Assembly: GCF_900109935.1 (NCBI RefSeq)
Contig: NZ_FOBV01000001.1
Span: 62,001-126,000 of the forward strand
Length of the DNA stretch: 64,000 nucleotides
Source: Chryseobacterium taichungense
Lineage (GTDB): Bacteria > Bacteroidota > Bacteroidia > Flavobacteriales > Weeksellaceae
Reading direction: 5' to 3'
In this document: piece after piece, positions 53,545 to 62,000 of the stretch
Position numbering within the stretch: the first letter of the stretch is position 1
Layout: every line of letters starts with the position of its first letter
Program-made: the position numbers and the translations under genes
Notes under the pieces: generated by a model
Databases searched by the model: none
Seen by the model: the letters and a program-made list of their open reading frames with translations, nothing else
Told to the model about the DNA's origin: nothing

Positions 53545-54447
53545 TTAATTTTTAGTAATTTCCATGAACCATTCTTCCAGTCCTGCACTGTTTTTGACTT
53601 CAAAGATGGCGGCATCCTTCAAAATCAGTTTCTTTACAAGATCGGTAATATCTTCCCGGGATGCAGCCGTAACTTCTATACTGGTTTCGTTCAGCATTTT
53701 CGGAGAATAGCTTTCAGGAATTTCGTTGATGAAAACTGCAGCATCATTCAATCCGATCTTTATGCGGTTGTATCGATACATTTCATTGAGGTCTTTAATG
53801 CTGCCTGCAAATCGGATCTCACCATGAGAGATAATGGCGAGATGCGTAATCATTTTTTCAATTTCCTGGAGCAGATGGCTGGAGATGAAAATAGTAACGC
53901 CTTCTTCTTTATTCAGTTTAATGAGCAGCTCGCGGATTTCCAGCATTCCGTTGGGGTCGAGCCCGTTTACCGGCTCATCTAAAATCAAAAGATCGGGTTT
54001 TCCCAGTAAAGTTATGGCGATTGCCAGCCTCTGCTTCATTCCAAGCGAATATCTTTTCATCTTCATATTTCTACTTTCCCACAACCCGACCAGATGCAAA
54101 ACTCTTTCACATTCGGAAAGCGGAAGGTTTCTGAGCCTTGAAATTACAAGAAGATTATCCCAGCCTGAAAGGTGGTCATAAAAGGCTGCCGTATCTATAA
54201 GACTTCCGATCTTATGAAAACCGTCGGGGTAAAGGTCAGACAGTTTTTCTTCAAATATTCTGATTGTGTTATCCTCATCAGGAATACTCCCGATAAGCAT
54301 TTTCATCGTCGTAGATTTTCCGGCACCGTTGGCTCCCAGGAAACCGAAAATACTGCCTTTGGGAACCGAAAGACTGATATCTTTTAAAACGGGCTTGCTC
54401 TTGGAAAATCCGAAACTGAGGTTCTGAATCCTGATAATATTTTCCAT
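53545..54447 (-). CDS. ABC transporter ATP-binding protein (BcrA/LanF type)
   Basis: 300 aa. Walker A is GANGAGKST, the signature is YSLGMKQRLAIA, and Walker B is LLILDEPVNGLDPNG with the switch His in FISSHLL. The C-terminal 70 residues form the accessory domain typical of bacitracin/lantibiotic-like exporters. It should energise the permease-thioredoxin fusion encoded 11 bases downstream. The substrate is unknown. Confidence 0.93.
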   Translation of the reverse strand: MENIIRIQNLSFGFSKSKPVLKDISLSVPKGSIFGFLGANGAGKSTTMKMLIGSIPDEDNTIRIFEEKLSDLYPDGFHKIGSLIDTAAFYDHLSGWDNLLVISRLRNLPLSECERVLHLVGLWESRNMKMKRYSLGMKQRLAIAITLLGKPDLLILDEPVNGLDPNGMLEIRELLIKLNKEEGVTIFISSHLLQEIEKMITHLAIISHGEIRFAGSIKDLNEMYRYNRIKIGLNDAAVFINEIPESYSPKMLNETSIEVTAASREDITDLVKKLILKDAAIFEVKNSAGLEEWFMEITKN

Positions 54448-54532
54448 ATGCTATTATTTTTTATTACAACAAATATAATAACATAAATAGTAATATGCAA
54501 TACAAAGTACTTAAATTAACAAACAATGCCAC

Positions 54533-54560
54533 AAAAAAACCTCCAGCAACTGCTGAAGGC
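54533..54560 (-). terminator. Intrinsic terminator of gldB
   Basis: A hairpin CCTCCAGCA / TGCTGAAGG with one mismatch is followed on the minus strand by seven T. Confidence 0.7.
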
Positions 54561-54586
54561 CTACTATCATTGAAATTATGTGATTA

Positions 54587-55567
54587 CTATAATTTCGGCT
54601 TATATCCCGACTGGTTAAAAATAACCGTGGCATCCATATTCAGGAAATCCTGAAGTTTCGTTTCCGGTTTCTCTTTTAAATATGCTTTACAGATCTGCCA
54701 TCCCGTAAAAATTCCGATTTGCGGTGAAGATTCATTGTCAATTTCAGTATAAAACTTGGAAAACGGACCCGGAACGATGAAGCGGTCTTCCAGCCTGTGA
54801 TCATCCCCAAAGATCAGGTTGTTCTCCACGAAATAATTCCAGATATTGGCCTCATTGGATATGGCCCATTCATATTGCTTTTGGGTGTAATTCATCTTCA
54901 GATAATCCGGATAGGTCGGCAGGAAGGCATCTTTCAGAATCATGATTTTCCCGTTGAGAATTATCATATCGATAAATTTCTGATGGTCGGGAGATTCTTT
55001 TACAAAACCTTCTGCATAAATCTGTGCTACTTTCGGGACAATATTGTTTGGGTTCATGGATTTTTGAAAATACATTTCAAGACCTTTATAATTGGGATTT
55101 CCTTCTCCCATAAAGCCTGTAACGTCGATGAACAGCAGATTTCCTTTTGGATCATAAAAAATAGGATCCTGAACCATCTGGAGTGCAGAAGAAAAAAGAT
55201 ATACTTTCGGACTCTTAAATGAAGGAAAATAATATTTGATATGGGAAAAAAGATCCTGAAGATCTGCCTGAAGCTTTTTCTCATCGATCTTACCGATGGC
55301 TTCTTTATAGATCTTGATTTCCTCCTGATCAGCTCTGCGTTTTGAAAAGTCAGCATCAGTTACCGTACCCTGAAACCAGGGAAATTCTGATTTAAACTGC
55401 TCCAGAGGAACATTTTGATCGTAAAACTTTTTGGAAATGTCGGTGATAGTTACTTTTTCCGCAGGGTTTTTCACTTCAACCTTCCATTTGTTCTCAGCTT
55501 CTTTTTTACAGGAAACCAATCCTAAAACCAATACCAATGAAAGTGCAGTAATTCTGAAAATCTTCAT
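54587..55567 (-). CDS. gldB: Gliding motility lipoprotein GldB
   Basis: 326 aa. A lipoprotein signal ends in LGLVSC (Cys 20). The body matches GldB in length and pattern (FYDQNVPLEQFKSEFPWFQG; ADQEEIKIYKEAIG; IYAEGFVKESPDH). GldB is essential for gliding and for type IX secretion in F. johnsoniae. A terminator follows, so it is transcribed separately from the ABC genes and gldC. Confidence 0.92.
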   Translation of the reverse strand: MKIFRITALSLVLVLGLVSCKKEAENKWKVEVKNPAEKVTITDISKKFYDQNVPLEQFKSEFPWFQGTVTDADFSKRRADQEEIKIYKEAIGKIDEKKLQADLQDLFSHIKYYFPSFKSPKVYLFSSALQMVQDPIFYDPKGNLLFIDVTGFMGEGNPNYKGLEMYFQKSMNPNNIVPKVAQIYAEGFVKESPDHQKFIDMIILNGKIMILKDAFLPTYPDYLKMNYTQKQYEWAISNEANIWNYFVENNLIFGDDHRLEDRFIVPGPFSKFYTEIDNESSPQIGIFTGWQICKAYLKEKPETKLQDFLNMDATVIFNQSGYKPKL

Positions 55568-55620
55568 ATTTTTACTTGAAATTAAGTGTACAAAAATAAT
55601 GATTTAAACACAATTCAGTG

Positions 55621-56256
55621 ATGAAATTTAAAATAATATCCCCATTGCTCCTTATTTCAATGTCTGCTTTTCTTCAGGCTCAAAAACTTATTTTTAAAGA
55701 TAAAAATTTTGAAAAAGCTGCCATTGAAAATTTTGACACCAATAAAGACGGTAATATTACCCAACCGGAAGCCGACCATGTTGAGAACCTTTTTCTTGTG
55801 GGGAAAGGGATCACTTCTGCAGAAGATATCAGTCATTTTAAGAATGCCAGAATGATTGTAATGGATGAAAACACGATTCCCAAGATTTTAATTAAAAATA
55901 TGAATCGTCTCCAGTTGTTTTCCTGTACGGGATGTAAGATCAGTACATTCAGCATTGAGAATGTCAAAAGTCTTACGTCATTGTACCTTGACAATAACAG
56001 TATTGAACATATTTCACTGAAATCAGCTCCCTCAATTAATCAATTAACCTTATCTTTAAATAAAATTAAGATCATTGATGTAAGTGCTCTTAAAAGCCTT
56101 AAAAATCTTAACCTGGAACATAATCAGATCCAAAAACTGGATATCTCAGGAAACCCGAATCTGCAGACTTTAAATGTAAAACAAAATCCTTTAAAGGAGA
56201 CAGATATCATAAAAGGGAATCAGAACGTAACCATTTTTGGATTTCATCAACAATAA
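55621..56256 (+). CDS. Secreted leucine-rich-repeat protein with EF-hand-like loop
   Basis: 211 aa from the ATG at 55621. A signal peptide ends near AFLQAQK. Residues about 38-52 (FDTNKDGNITQPEAD) form a perfect EF-hand/dockerin-type calcium loop. Six or so LRR units follow (LTSLYLDNNSIEHISL, LKNLNLEHNQIQKLDI). No T9SS sorting domain is visible. It may mediate protein contacts at the envelope; no specific partner is suggested. Confidence 0.8.
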   Translation: MKFKIISPLLLISMSAFLQAQKLIFKDKNFEKAAIENFDTNKDGNITQPEADHVENLFLVGKGITSAEDISHFKNARMIVMDENTIPKILIKNMNRLQLFSCTGCKISTFSIENVKSLTSLYLDNNSIEHISLKSAPSINQLTLSLNKIKIIDVSALKSLKNLNLEHNQIQKLDISGNPNLQTLNVKQNPLKETDIIKGNQNVTIFGFHQQ

Positions 56257-56260
56257 AACT

Positions 56261-56785
56261 ATGCATCTGGAAACCGAAAGACTGATTCTAAGAAAATTTG
56301 AAGAAACCGACGCGGAACGCATGTTCCTCCTCGACTCCGATCCTGAAGTGATGAAATATATCGGAATGCCTACCCTTTCCGACATCAGCGAATCTCAAAA
56401 CGTTATCACAATGATCAGACAGCAATATGCCGACAATGGTGTTGGCAGGCTTGCCGTAATTGAAAAGGAAAGCAATCTGCTGATCGGGTGGAGCGGATTA
56501 AAATTACTGACCAAGGAAATAAACGGCTATAAAAATGTGTATGATCTCGGATATCGTTTCATACCTGAGTATTGGGGAAAGGGCTATGCTTTAGAATCCG
56601 GAAGGGCCTCTCTTGATTTTGGCTTCAATGGTTTGAAAATTGATGTCATTTATGCTCACGCTCATTCCGAAAACCTGGCTTCCAACCATATTCTGAGGAA
56701 ATTGGGATTCAGAAAAACAGGAGAATTTACCGAACCCGACGGAATCTGCTTCTGGTATGAGCTGAATCGTGAAAATTATCTTTAA
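56261..56785 (+). CDS. GNAT family acetyltransferase (RimJ/RimL-like)
   Basis: 174 aa from the ATG at 56261; the earlier TTG start is inside the preceding gene. It has the RimJ/RimL pattern: ETERLILRKFEETDAE at the start, the acetyl-CoA loop FIPEYWGKGYALE and HSENLASNHILRKLGFRKTG at the end. It acetylates an unknown protein or small molecule. It lies 4 bases after the LRR gene stop codon. Confidence 0.9.
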   Translation: MHLETERLILRKFEETDAERMFLLDSDPEVMKYIGMPTLSDISESQNVITMIRQQYADNGVGRLAVIEKESNLLIGWSGLKLLTKEINGYKNVYDLGYRFIPEYWGKGYALESGRASLDFGFNGLKIDVIYAHAHSENLASNHILRKLGFRKTGEFTEPDGICFWYELNRENYL

Positions 56786-56849
56786 TAATCTTTTCAAAAC
56801 ATTTAATTTTGAAGGTTCTTATTTAAAACATATTTAAAAATATAAACAA

Positions 56850-57644
56850 ATGCAGACACAGAAAGTAATAGATCATATTGTCAGCTGGCTGAAAGACTAT
56901 GCCGTAAAGGCCAATGTAAAAGGATATGTCATCGGAATATCAGGGGGTGTGGATTCGGGAGTGGTTTCTACGCTTTGTGCCATGACGGGACTTGAAGTTC
57001 TTCTTCTCGAGATGCCGATCCGCCAAAAGGAAGACCAGGTAAACCGCGCGCAGGCTCATATAGAAGATCTGAAAAAAAGATTTCCGAACGTGCAGGGAAA
57101 AACCATTAACCTGACTCCCGTTTTTGAAAGCTTTGAGGAAACTGTACACGATCACATAGAAGGAAGATGGAGCAACAACCTTGCTTTAGCGAATACGAGA
57201 TCCCGCTTCAGAATGGTTACTCTATATTATTTCGGACAACTTCATGGGCTTCTGGTGTGCGGTACCGGAAATAAAGTAGAAGATTTCGGAATCGGATTCT
57301 ATACAAAATATGGCGATGGCGGTGTCGACGTTTCTCCAATCGCAGATCTTTATAAAACAGAAGTTTATGAACTGGCCAAAGGATTGAATCTGATCGAAAG
57401 CATCCAAAATGCAATTCCGACAGACGGACTTTGGGATGCCGACAGAACCGATGAAGACCAGATCGGAGCCACCTATCCCGAACTGGAAAAAATCCAGAAA
57501 GAGTATGGCACAAAAGCCGTCGAAGATTATGAAGGCCGCGATAAGGAAGTATTTATGATCTTTGACAGAATGCATAAAGCCGCCAAACATAAAATGGTTC
57601 CTATTCCGATCTGCGATATCCCGGAAGAATGGAGGATAAATTGA
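56850..57644 (+). CDS. nadE: NAD(+) synthase (ammonia-dependent)
   Basis: 264 aa. The ATP pyrophosphatase loop GISGGVDSGV and the conserved GTGNKVEDFGIGFYTKYGDGGVD with PIADLYKTEVYELA are present. It converts deamido-NAD to NAD with ammonia; no glutaminase domain is attached. The length matches the short bacterial NadE. Confidence 0.95.
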   Translation: MQTQKVIDHIVSWLKDYAVKANVKGYVIGISGGVDSGVVSTLCAMTGLEVLLLEMPIRQKEDQVNRAQAHIEDLKKRFPNVQGKTINLTPVFESFEETVHDHIEGRWSNNLALANTRSRFRMVTLYYFGQLHGLLVCGTGNKVEDFGIGFYTKYGDGGVDVSPIADLYKTEVYELAKGLNLIESIQNAIPTDGLWDADRTDEDQIGATYPELEKIQKEYGTKAVEDYEGRDKEVFMIFDRMHKAAKHKMVPIPICDIPEEWRIN

Positions 57645-57647
57645 TAT

Positions 57648-57772
57648 AATCAATTTATCAGTGTAGCAATGGATTAATGTAACAGTCTAGCAATGAATTA
57701 AACGATCAATCATTTAAAGTTATTACATTATTACATTGGTAAATTGTTACATTTCTACATTGGTACATTAAA
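57648..57772. repeat. Degenerate CAATGTA-type repeat, copy 3
   Basis: The left arm repeats TCAGTGTAGCAATGG-like units and the right arm their complement (TACATTGGTAAATTGTTACA), so the whole can fold into a long imperfect hairpin. It sits between nadE and the barnase gene. Confidence 0.65.
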
Positions 57773-57780
57773 CAAAATTT

Positions 57781-58281
57781 ATGAATAATAAAACAAGACC
57801 GCTGTTTTTCATCTGCCTGGGGCTTCTTTTCGGGATGTCCGTGATGTATGTGTACAATAATTTTATTGCGGATAAAAAGGTGAATGACTCAAAACCTGTC
57901 ATTGAATATGGCAGTGTAGAACCTTTATCAGGAGAATCTTTCATTCAACAACAATCTATCGATAAACTAACGGAAGAGAAGACTGTGATCAGTTTTGTAA
58001 AGCAGAATCATAAGCTTCCTGATTTTTACGTTACTAAAAATGAAGCCAGAAAACTGGGCTGGGATCCTTCAAAAGGCAACCTTTGTGAAGTCCTTCCGGG
58101 AAAAGCCATCGGTGGTGACCGGTTTGGTAACAGGGAAAAATCATTGCCTGAAGATCAGTCTTATTTCGAGGCTGATGTCAATTATCATTGCGGAAACAGA
58201 AACGGAGACCGCATAGTATTCACAGAAAACGGTGACGTTTACCTCACGAAGGATCATTATAAAAGCTTTAAGAAGCAATAA
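57781..58281 (+). CDS. Barnase-type ribonuclease with N-terminal membrane anchor or signal
   Basis: 166 aa. Residues about 8-26 form a hydrophobic signal/anchor (LFFICLGLLFGMSVMYVY). The last 105 residues are a complete barnase-like domain: LPDFYVTKNEARKLGWDPSK, then GKAIGGDRFGNREKSLP, with the catalytic Glu expected in SYFEADVNY and the terminal His in LTKDHYKSFKK. It cleaves RNA and could be toxic if retained inside. The barstar gene follows by 7 bases, so the pair is coupled. Confidence 0.92.
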   Translation: MNNKTRPLFFICLGLLFGMSVMYVYNNFIADKKVNDSKPVIEYGSVEPLSGESFIQQQSIDKLTEEKTVISFVKQNHKLPDFYVTKNEARKLGWDPSKGNLCEVLPGKAIGGDRFGNREKSLPEDQSYFEADVNYHCGNRNGDRIVFTENGDVYLTKDHYKSFKKQ

Positions 58282-58288
58282 GAAGAAT

Positions 58289-58570
58289 ATGAAAACAATA
58301 TATATCGACTTTACGGACATAGGAGATTATGAAGACTTCTATGCGCAATTAAAAGAGAAACTCCCACTGCCGGAGCATTTCGGCGATAATCTTGACGCCC
58401 TTTCGGATGTGATCACCGGCGGACTTGAAATGCCGCTTCACCTGGAATTTGTAAACATGACAGTAGATCAACTCGAAATTTTTGAAGACCTGCTCACTAC
58501 TCTTGAGGATGCAGAAGATGAGATGGATGAATTTACATTTACGTATTTTCTTGAGCAGTATGAAGAGTAA
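58289..58570 (+). CDS. Barstar family ribonuclease inhibitor
   Basis: 93 aa from the ATG at 58289; a longer start overlapping the barnase gene is rejected. The barstar fold is recognised from YIDFTDIGDYEDFYAQLKEK and PEHFGDNLDALSDVITG, with the acidic helix that plugs barnase's active site. It should protect the cytoplasm from the cognate ribonuclease before export. Confidence 0.92.
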   Translation: MKTIYIDFTDIGDYEDFYAQLKEKLPLPEHFGDNLDALSDVITGGLEMPLHLEFVNMTVDQLEIFEDLLTTLEDAEDEMDEFTFTYFLEQYEE

Positions 58571-58585
58571 ATCTGTATAAAATAT

Positions 58586-58616
58586 AAGGTGGCTTTGGAG
58601 ACTCAGCCACCTTTTG
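58586..58616 (+). terminator. Intrinsic terminator of the barnase/barstar operon
   Basis: A 9-bp stem (AAGGTGGCT with AGCCACCTT) with a 10-base loop is followed by TTTG. Confidence 0.75.
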
Positions 58617-58624
58617 TTATTTTG

Positions 58625-59126
58625 TAACGCTGGCCTTCGACTCCGCTCAGGCGCCGCCAGCCGATTACTTTTTTGTCGCTCCGTAGAACTCTATATACTC
58701 TAACCGAAGGGAACGCTCATACTCTAAAACTCTCCCCAACCCTCACACACTACCACACACTTTTGTCATTCCGTAGGAATTTTGGCACAGTTGGTAGTAT
58801 TGGATGGAAAGATTCATCCTTAGATCCTTTCAGGATGACAAGGGAACGCGATAGCAGCCGTTGAATGTTGGCTGAGGCGACTCGAAGCCACCAGTCCCGG
58901 AATCTTTCTTAAACCACCCCGTCAAAAATTCCTTGAATTTTCGCCACCCCTCCAAGGGAGGGGAATTTTGTGCCGACTAAACCTTCAGCACTCTCACTCT
59001 CAAACCCTTCAACCCAATGGTGGCTGAGCGGAGCCGAAGCCAAAACTCCGGCCGGGAAAATTTCCAAGCTGGAGTAACGTACTGATGAATGAACTATATA
59101 AGATGGTAGGTTTTCGAGAGTTGTTC
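58625..59126. repeat. Mosaic of dispersed intergenic repeats
   Basis: It contains a 'TGTCATTCCGTAGGAATTT ... CAGGATGACA' repeat (58764-58841), a GGCTGAGGCGACTCGAAGCC hairpin (58870), the second 'CCACCCCGTC...GGGAGGGGAATT' copy (58911-58975) and GGTGGCTGAGCGGAGCCGAAGCC (59020). Short open frames here are made of repeat DNA. No gene is supported. Confidence 0.7.
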
Positions 59127-59218
59127 TCATTGGTCGATGAGAAGAACTTATCACGCTCGAGATAACCCTCTTATCACGCCCGATGAGGGAGCCTTTCGTC
59201 GCCCGATGAGATTGTCTC
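59127..59218. repeat. 23-bp tandem repeat, four copies, hairpin-forming
   Basis: Units start at 59127, 59150, 59173 and 59196. The core CGATGAG or CGAGATA falls at 59135, 59158, 59181 and 59204, exactly 23 bases apart. Each unit carries a small self-complementary core such as TTATCacgctcGAGATAA. It lies 80 bases 3' of the lectin-like gene. Confidence 0.85.
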
Positions 59219-59228
59219 TCGGAAATGC

Positions 59229-59250
59229 TTAAGCTACTGTCAGTAGCTTA
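59229..59250. terminator. Hairpin downstream of the lectin-like gene
   Basis: Stem AAGCTACTG with CAGTAGCTT, loop T, with weak terminator quality and no T-run. It may end transcription of the minus-strand lectin-like gene. Confidence 0.4.
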
Positions 59251-59296
59251 TACCGATTGCAATCTGTGACATCGTGGGCTCACGGTATCGCCTCTG

Positions 59297-60250
59297 TTAC
59301 TGCTGAAATTCTATTATAAATCCAGGGTTGGCCCCAATCCAGTTGGTATCATTAGCAGGAACATCATTCCAGGGATGAGTGGATGTATAAGAATTACGAA
59401 TGATCGTGAAATTTCGATTCTTGTAATGAAAATGAACAAATCCTTCGACACCACCGACATTGTTAGGCTCTCCTGATGCAAACCAATTAATCTTTCTAAC
59501 AGCAGAAGTACCCCCTGCTGAATAATCATGATTGGGCTGCTCACCTGTTATCCATTTAAACTCAGGATCAGGCGTTAATGAATTTCCGGCAAACCAGCTA
59601 AATTTACACATTCCGATCCATCCACCATTAGTATTGAAATCAGAAAAAGGTGTTAAAAGATTTGTTTCAACATATTGCCACTCAGCATCGGAAGTAAAGA
59701 CTGCCAGATAGCCTCCCATATTTTTAGCTGCAGTATAGGCCTGGTACCATGTGACGGCTCCATTGGTAGAATAAGAAGCGTATGTATGTCCCCCGAAATT
59801 TCCGGTTCCGCGCCGGGTGGCAGTCACAGAACCTATCGTTAAAGTTGCCGGTGCACTGGCAGACGCTGTTGCCGTATTGCTGGGTACGTAGCCTAAAATA
59901 TTGGGATCTGCGATCGTGGTATAACTTATGGTGCTTCCTGAGCTGTTTATCTTTTTCCATTTGGTTCCATTGAAATAATAAAATCCCGGTTCTGTAATTT
60001 CTATGGTAACCGCGTTAGGAGCTGCGGGAGCTGCAGTAACATATACCAGAGTTCCCGTTTGGTTACTTCCATAAGGGCCATTCTGTATATCGGTTCCGCT
60101 TAATTTGGGAATAAGAAGGCCTTCAGGATTAGTACCCGGTACTTTTGCCTTTATATCAAGGGTGGCATAAGGAACTGTGGTATTGATGCCCACCTGAGCA
60201 AATGCAGTAAGGCTGATGAGGTGCACAGCCAATGTAATAATATTTTTCAT
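59297..60250 (-). CDS. Secreted C-type-lectin-like domain protein
   Basis: 317 aa with a signal peptide ending near LTAFAQ. The N-terminal half has the VGINTTVPYATLDIKAK tail-fibre-like motif common in Flavobacteriia surface proteins. The C-terminal 150 residues form a C-type lectin/link-like fold: MGGYLAVFTSDAEWQYVET, WIGM, and the WASGEPNN-like WFASGEPNNVGG and PWNDVPAN motifs. It probably binds a surface glycan or protein. It stands alone next to a long repeat region. Confidence 0.8.
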   Translation of the reverse strand: MKNIITLAVHLISLTAFAQVGINTTVPYATLDIKAKVPGTNPEGLLIPKLSGTDIQNGPYGSNQTGTLVYVTAAPAAPNAVTIEITEPGFYYFNGTKWKKINSSGSTISYTTIADPNILGYVPSNTATASASAPATLTIGSVTATRRGTGNFGGHTYASYSTNGAVTWYQAYTAAKNMGGYLAVFTSDAEWQYVETNLLTPFSDFNTNGGWIGMCKFSWFAGNSLTPDPEFKWITGEQPNHDYSAGGTSAVRKINWFASGEPNNVGGVEGFVHFHYKNRNFTIIRNSYTSTHPWNDVPANDTNWIGANPGFIIEFQQ

Positions 60251-60398
60251 TTTTATTGTATTATGAGTTTTTAATGTTTTGAGGACGTCAGTTGTTTGAA
60301 CACGAAGTGCAGTAAGATCTTTATGATGTATTTGCTCTAAGCTTCACAAAGCCGTTGCACTTGTAAGAGCTCAATGAGCGAGAAACGGATTGTATAAT

Positions 60399-60434
60399 TT
60401 CTATTACTAAAACTTTTTCTATTACTAAAACTTT
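60399..60434. repeat. 18-bp perfect tandem duplication
   Basis: TTCTATTACTAAAACTTT occurs twice without interruption, in the gap between the lectin-like gene and the 60453 gene. Confidence 0.85.
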
Positions 60435-60452
60435 CGTGTTATTAGCGCCTGA

Positions 60453-60935
60453 TTACTGTTGCCATCTATATTCACGGATGCTAAGGATGTCTGGAAATAC
60501 AGGCGGAGGACGGCTGAAATGGCTTACGGTAATCATCAGAAGCTTGAAAGATTCATGATTCAGACCTTTAAGTTTTTGTTTCGAAACATAACCTTTAAGG
60601 AAAACCTTTAAGGTATGGTTGGTTATTTGATAATGCTCTTTAAAATGAGAAGAACCTCCTAATATTGCTGTTGAAAAGAAATGATCTGTATTTCCGATAC
60701 AATGATAATATGCCTGCCTTTTCAAAGCACTTTGTTTCTCCGGCAAATTGACCTTTGTATAAATACCAACTTGCGACTCTTTAGACAAGTAAGATTTTTC
60801 GGATATTAAAATAACAGAATATTTATAATAAAAAGGAGTTTCTGTGTTGGATAAAAGAGAAATAAATAACATGGCAGAGCATAACACCTTTGCGCAGAAA
60901 TGACGGAATAAAGGGAGATGGGGAAGATTCATCAT
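60453..60935 (-). CDS. Hypothetical protein
   Basis: 160 aa. A hydrophobic N-terminal segment (about 15-30) could act as a signal or anchor. The remainder is basic with several histidines and a FSRPPPVFPDILSIREYRW tail. I do not recognise a family. Frame length and the lack of overlap with other genes support coding, but codon use and conservation could not be tested. Confidence 0.45.
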   Translation of the reverse strand: MMNLPHLPLFRHFCAKVLCSAMLFISLLSNTETPFYYKYSVILISEKSYLSKESQVGIYTKVNLPEKQSALKRQAYYHCIGNTDHFFSTAILGGSSHFKEHYQITNHTLKVFLKGYVSKQKLKGLNHESFKLLMITVSHFSRPPPVFPDILSIREYRWQQ

Positions 60936-61366
60936 TGTTTTTTTTGTGTAAAAGTGTCCTTAGCTGTATTACTTTTCTGTAGCAAATGTAAAGGTTTTTA
61001 TCATTACCAAATAATAATTAGCTATTTTTATTATGTTAAATGATAAATCTGTATAAAAACTCCCGTTTTTGAGTTACCGTATTCACCTTTAAAGCAATCC
61101 TTAAATACATATAGCATATTAATTTTTAGATGTTTAGAAATAAAGCCAACCCATGTGAGACTACTTTTTTGCATTACATAAGACAGTTGTTTTTGATGAA
61201 ATCTTTCCCGATGATTTCATGTCTTTAAGCAAAACCTCAAAAATCATATCACAATAGTAGAGTTATTTTCCGTATCTCGCTGTATAAGGCATGTATGTGG
61301 TATTAATAAATTTTTAATCGATATGTTTATTTGTTATTTTTATCTCAAATAAATAACAGTTAGATT
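60936..61366. other. Gene-free stretch between the hypothetical gene and the Crp-type regulator
   Basis: About 430 AT-rich bases. A poly-A/T start near 60940 and several TTTG motifs could hold divergent promoters. I saw no repeat or RNA structure. Confidence 0.4.
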
Positions 61367-61963
61367 ATGATCATATGCGAAAACCTCTTGTTTTCCCATG
61401 GTGCTGAGCAACAAAATTATAGTTCCGGTGAGTATATCTTTGAAGAAGAGAGTACTCCGAAGTATTATTTGCAGATAAAAACCGGGATGGTAAAAATAAG
61501 CAGCTTCCTGGAAGACGGCAAAGAGTTTATCCATTCTATGCCTTTCGATGGTCATTGCCTAGCCGAAAGCTATCTTTTTAGCAATAAGAAATATGCAGTA
61601 AATGCAATTGCCGTCAGCGATTGTGAAATTATAAAACTTGAAAAAAATAAGCTGATCGATCTTCTTCTGAAAAAGCCACAGTTGATCTTTAATCTGTATT
61701 CTTATACCGCAGATCGTATACGCTATAAGCACATCACCTCTGCCCCATTCTCTTTTCAGGATCCGGTAACGAAACTAAATCTTATCCTGAATCATGTGAA
61801 GAGCCATTTCGGTTTTAACGATAAATTTTCCTTCCATGTTCCATACACCCGGCAGCAGCTCGCTTCGATCACCGGTATGCGGATAGAAACCGTAATCCGG
61901 ACCATCAAAAAAATGGAAAAGCAAAATATGCTCAAAATAGACGGTACCAAGATATTCGTATAA
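61367..61963 (+). CDS. Crp/Fnr family transcriptional regulator
   Basis: 198 aa. The N-terminal cyclic-nucleotide-binding-like beta-roll (about 15-125) includes GEYIFEEESTPKYYLQIKTG, and a long dimer helix follows. The C-terminal winged helix has YTRQQLASITGMRIETVIRTI. No Fnr-type N-terminal cysteine cluster is present, so oxygen sensing through an iron-sulfur cluster is unlikely. It is convergent with pafA across a shared terminator. Targets are unknown. Confidence 0.88.
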   Translation: MIICENLLFSHGAEQQNYSSGEYIFEEESTPKYYLQIKTGMVKISSFLEDGKEFIHSMPFDGHCLAESYLFSNKKYAVNAIAVSDCEIIKLEKNKLIDLLLKKPQLIFNLYSYTADRIRYKHITSAPFSFQDPVTKLNLILNHVKSHFGFNDKFSFHVPYTRQQLASITGMRIETVIRTIKKMEKQNMLKIDGTKIFV

Positions 61964-61967
61964 ATTA

Positions 61968-61997
61968 AAAAACCTTAACATCGCTGTTAAGGTTTTT
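61968..61997. terminator. Bidirectional intrinsic terminator
   Basis: A perfect 13-bp stem (AAAAACCTTAACA with TGTTAAGGTTTTT) has a 4-base loop and A/T runs on both sides. It separates the convergent crp-like and pafA genes. Confidence 0.92.
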
Positions 61998-62000
61998 ATG

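Noticed and set aside
58673..59154. Short open frames between barstar and the lectin-like gene
   Set aside because: They are composed of dispersed repeat sequence and have no domain or start context.
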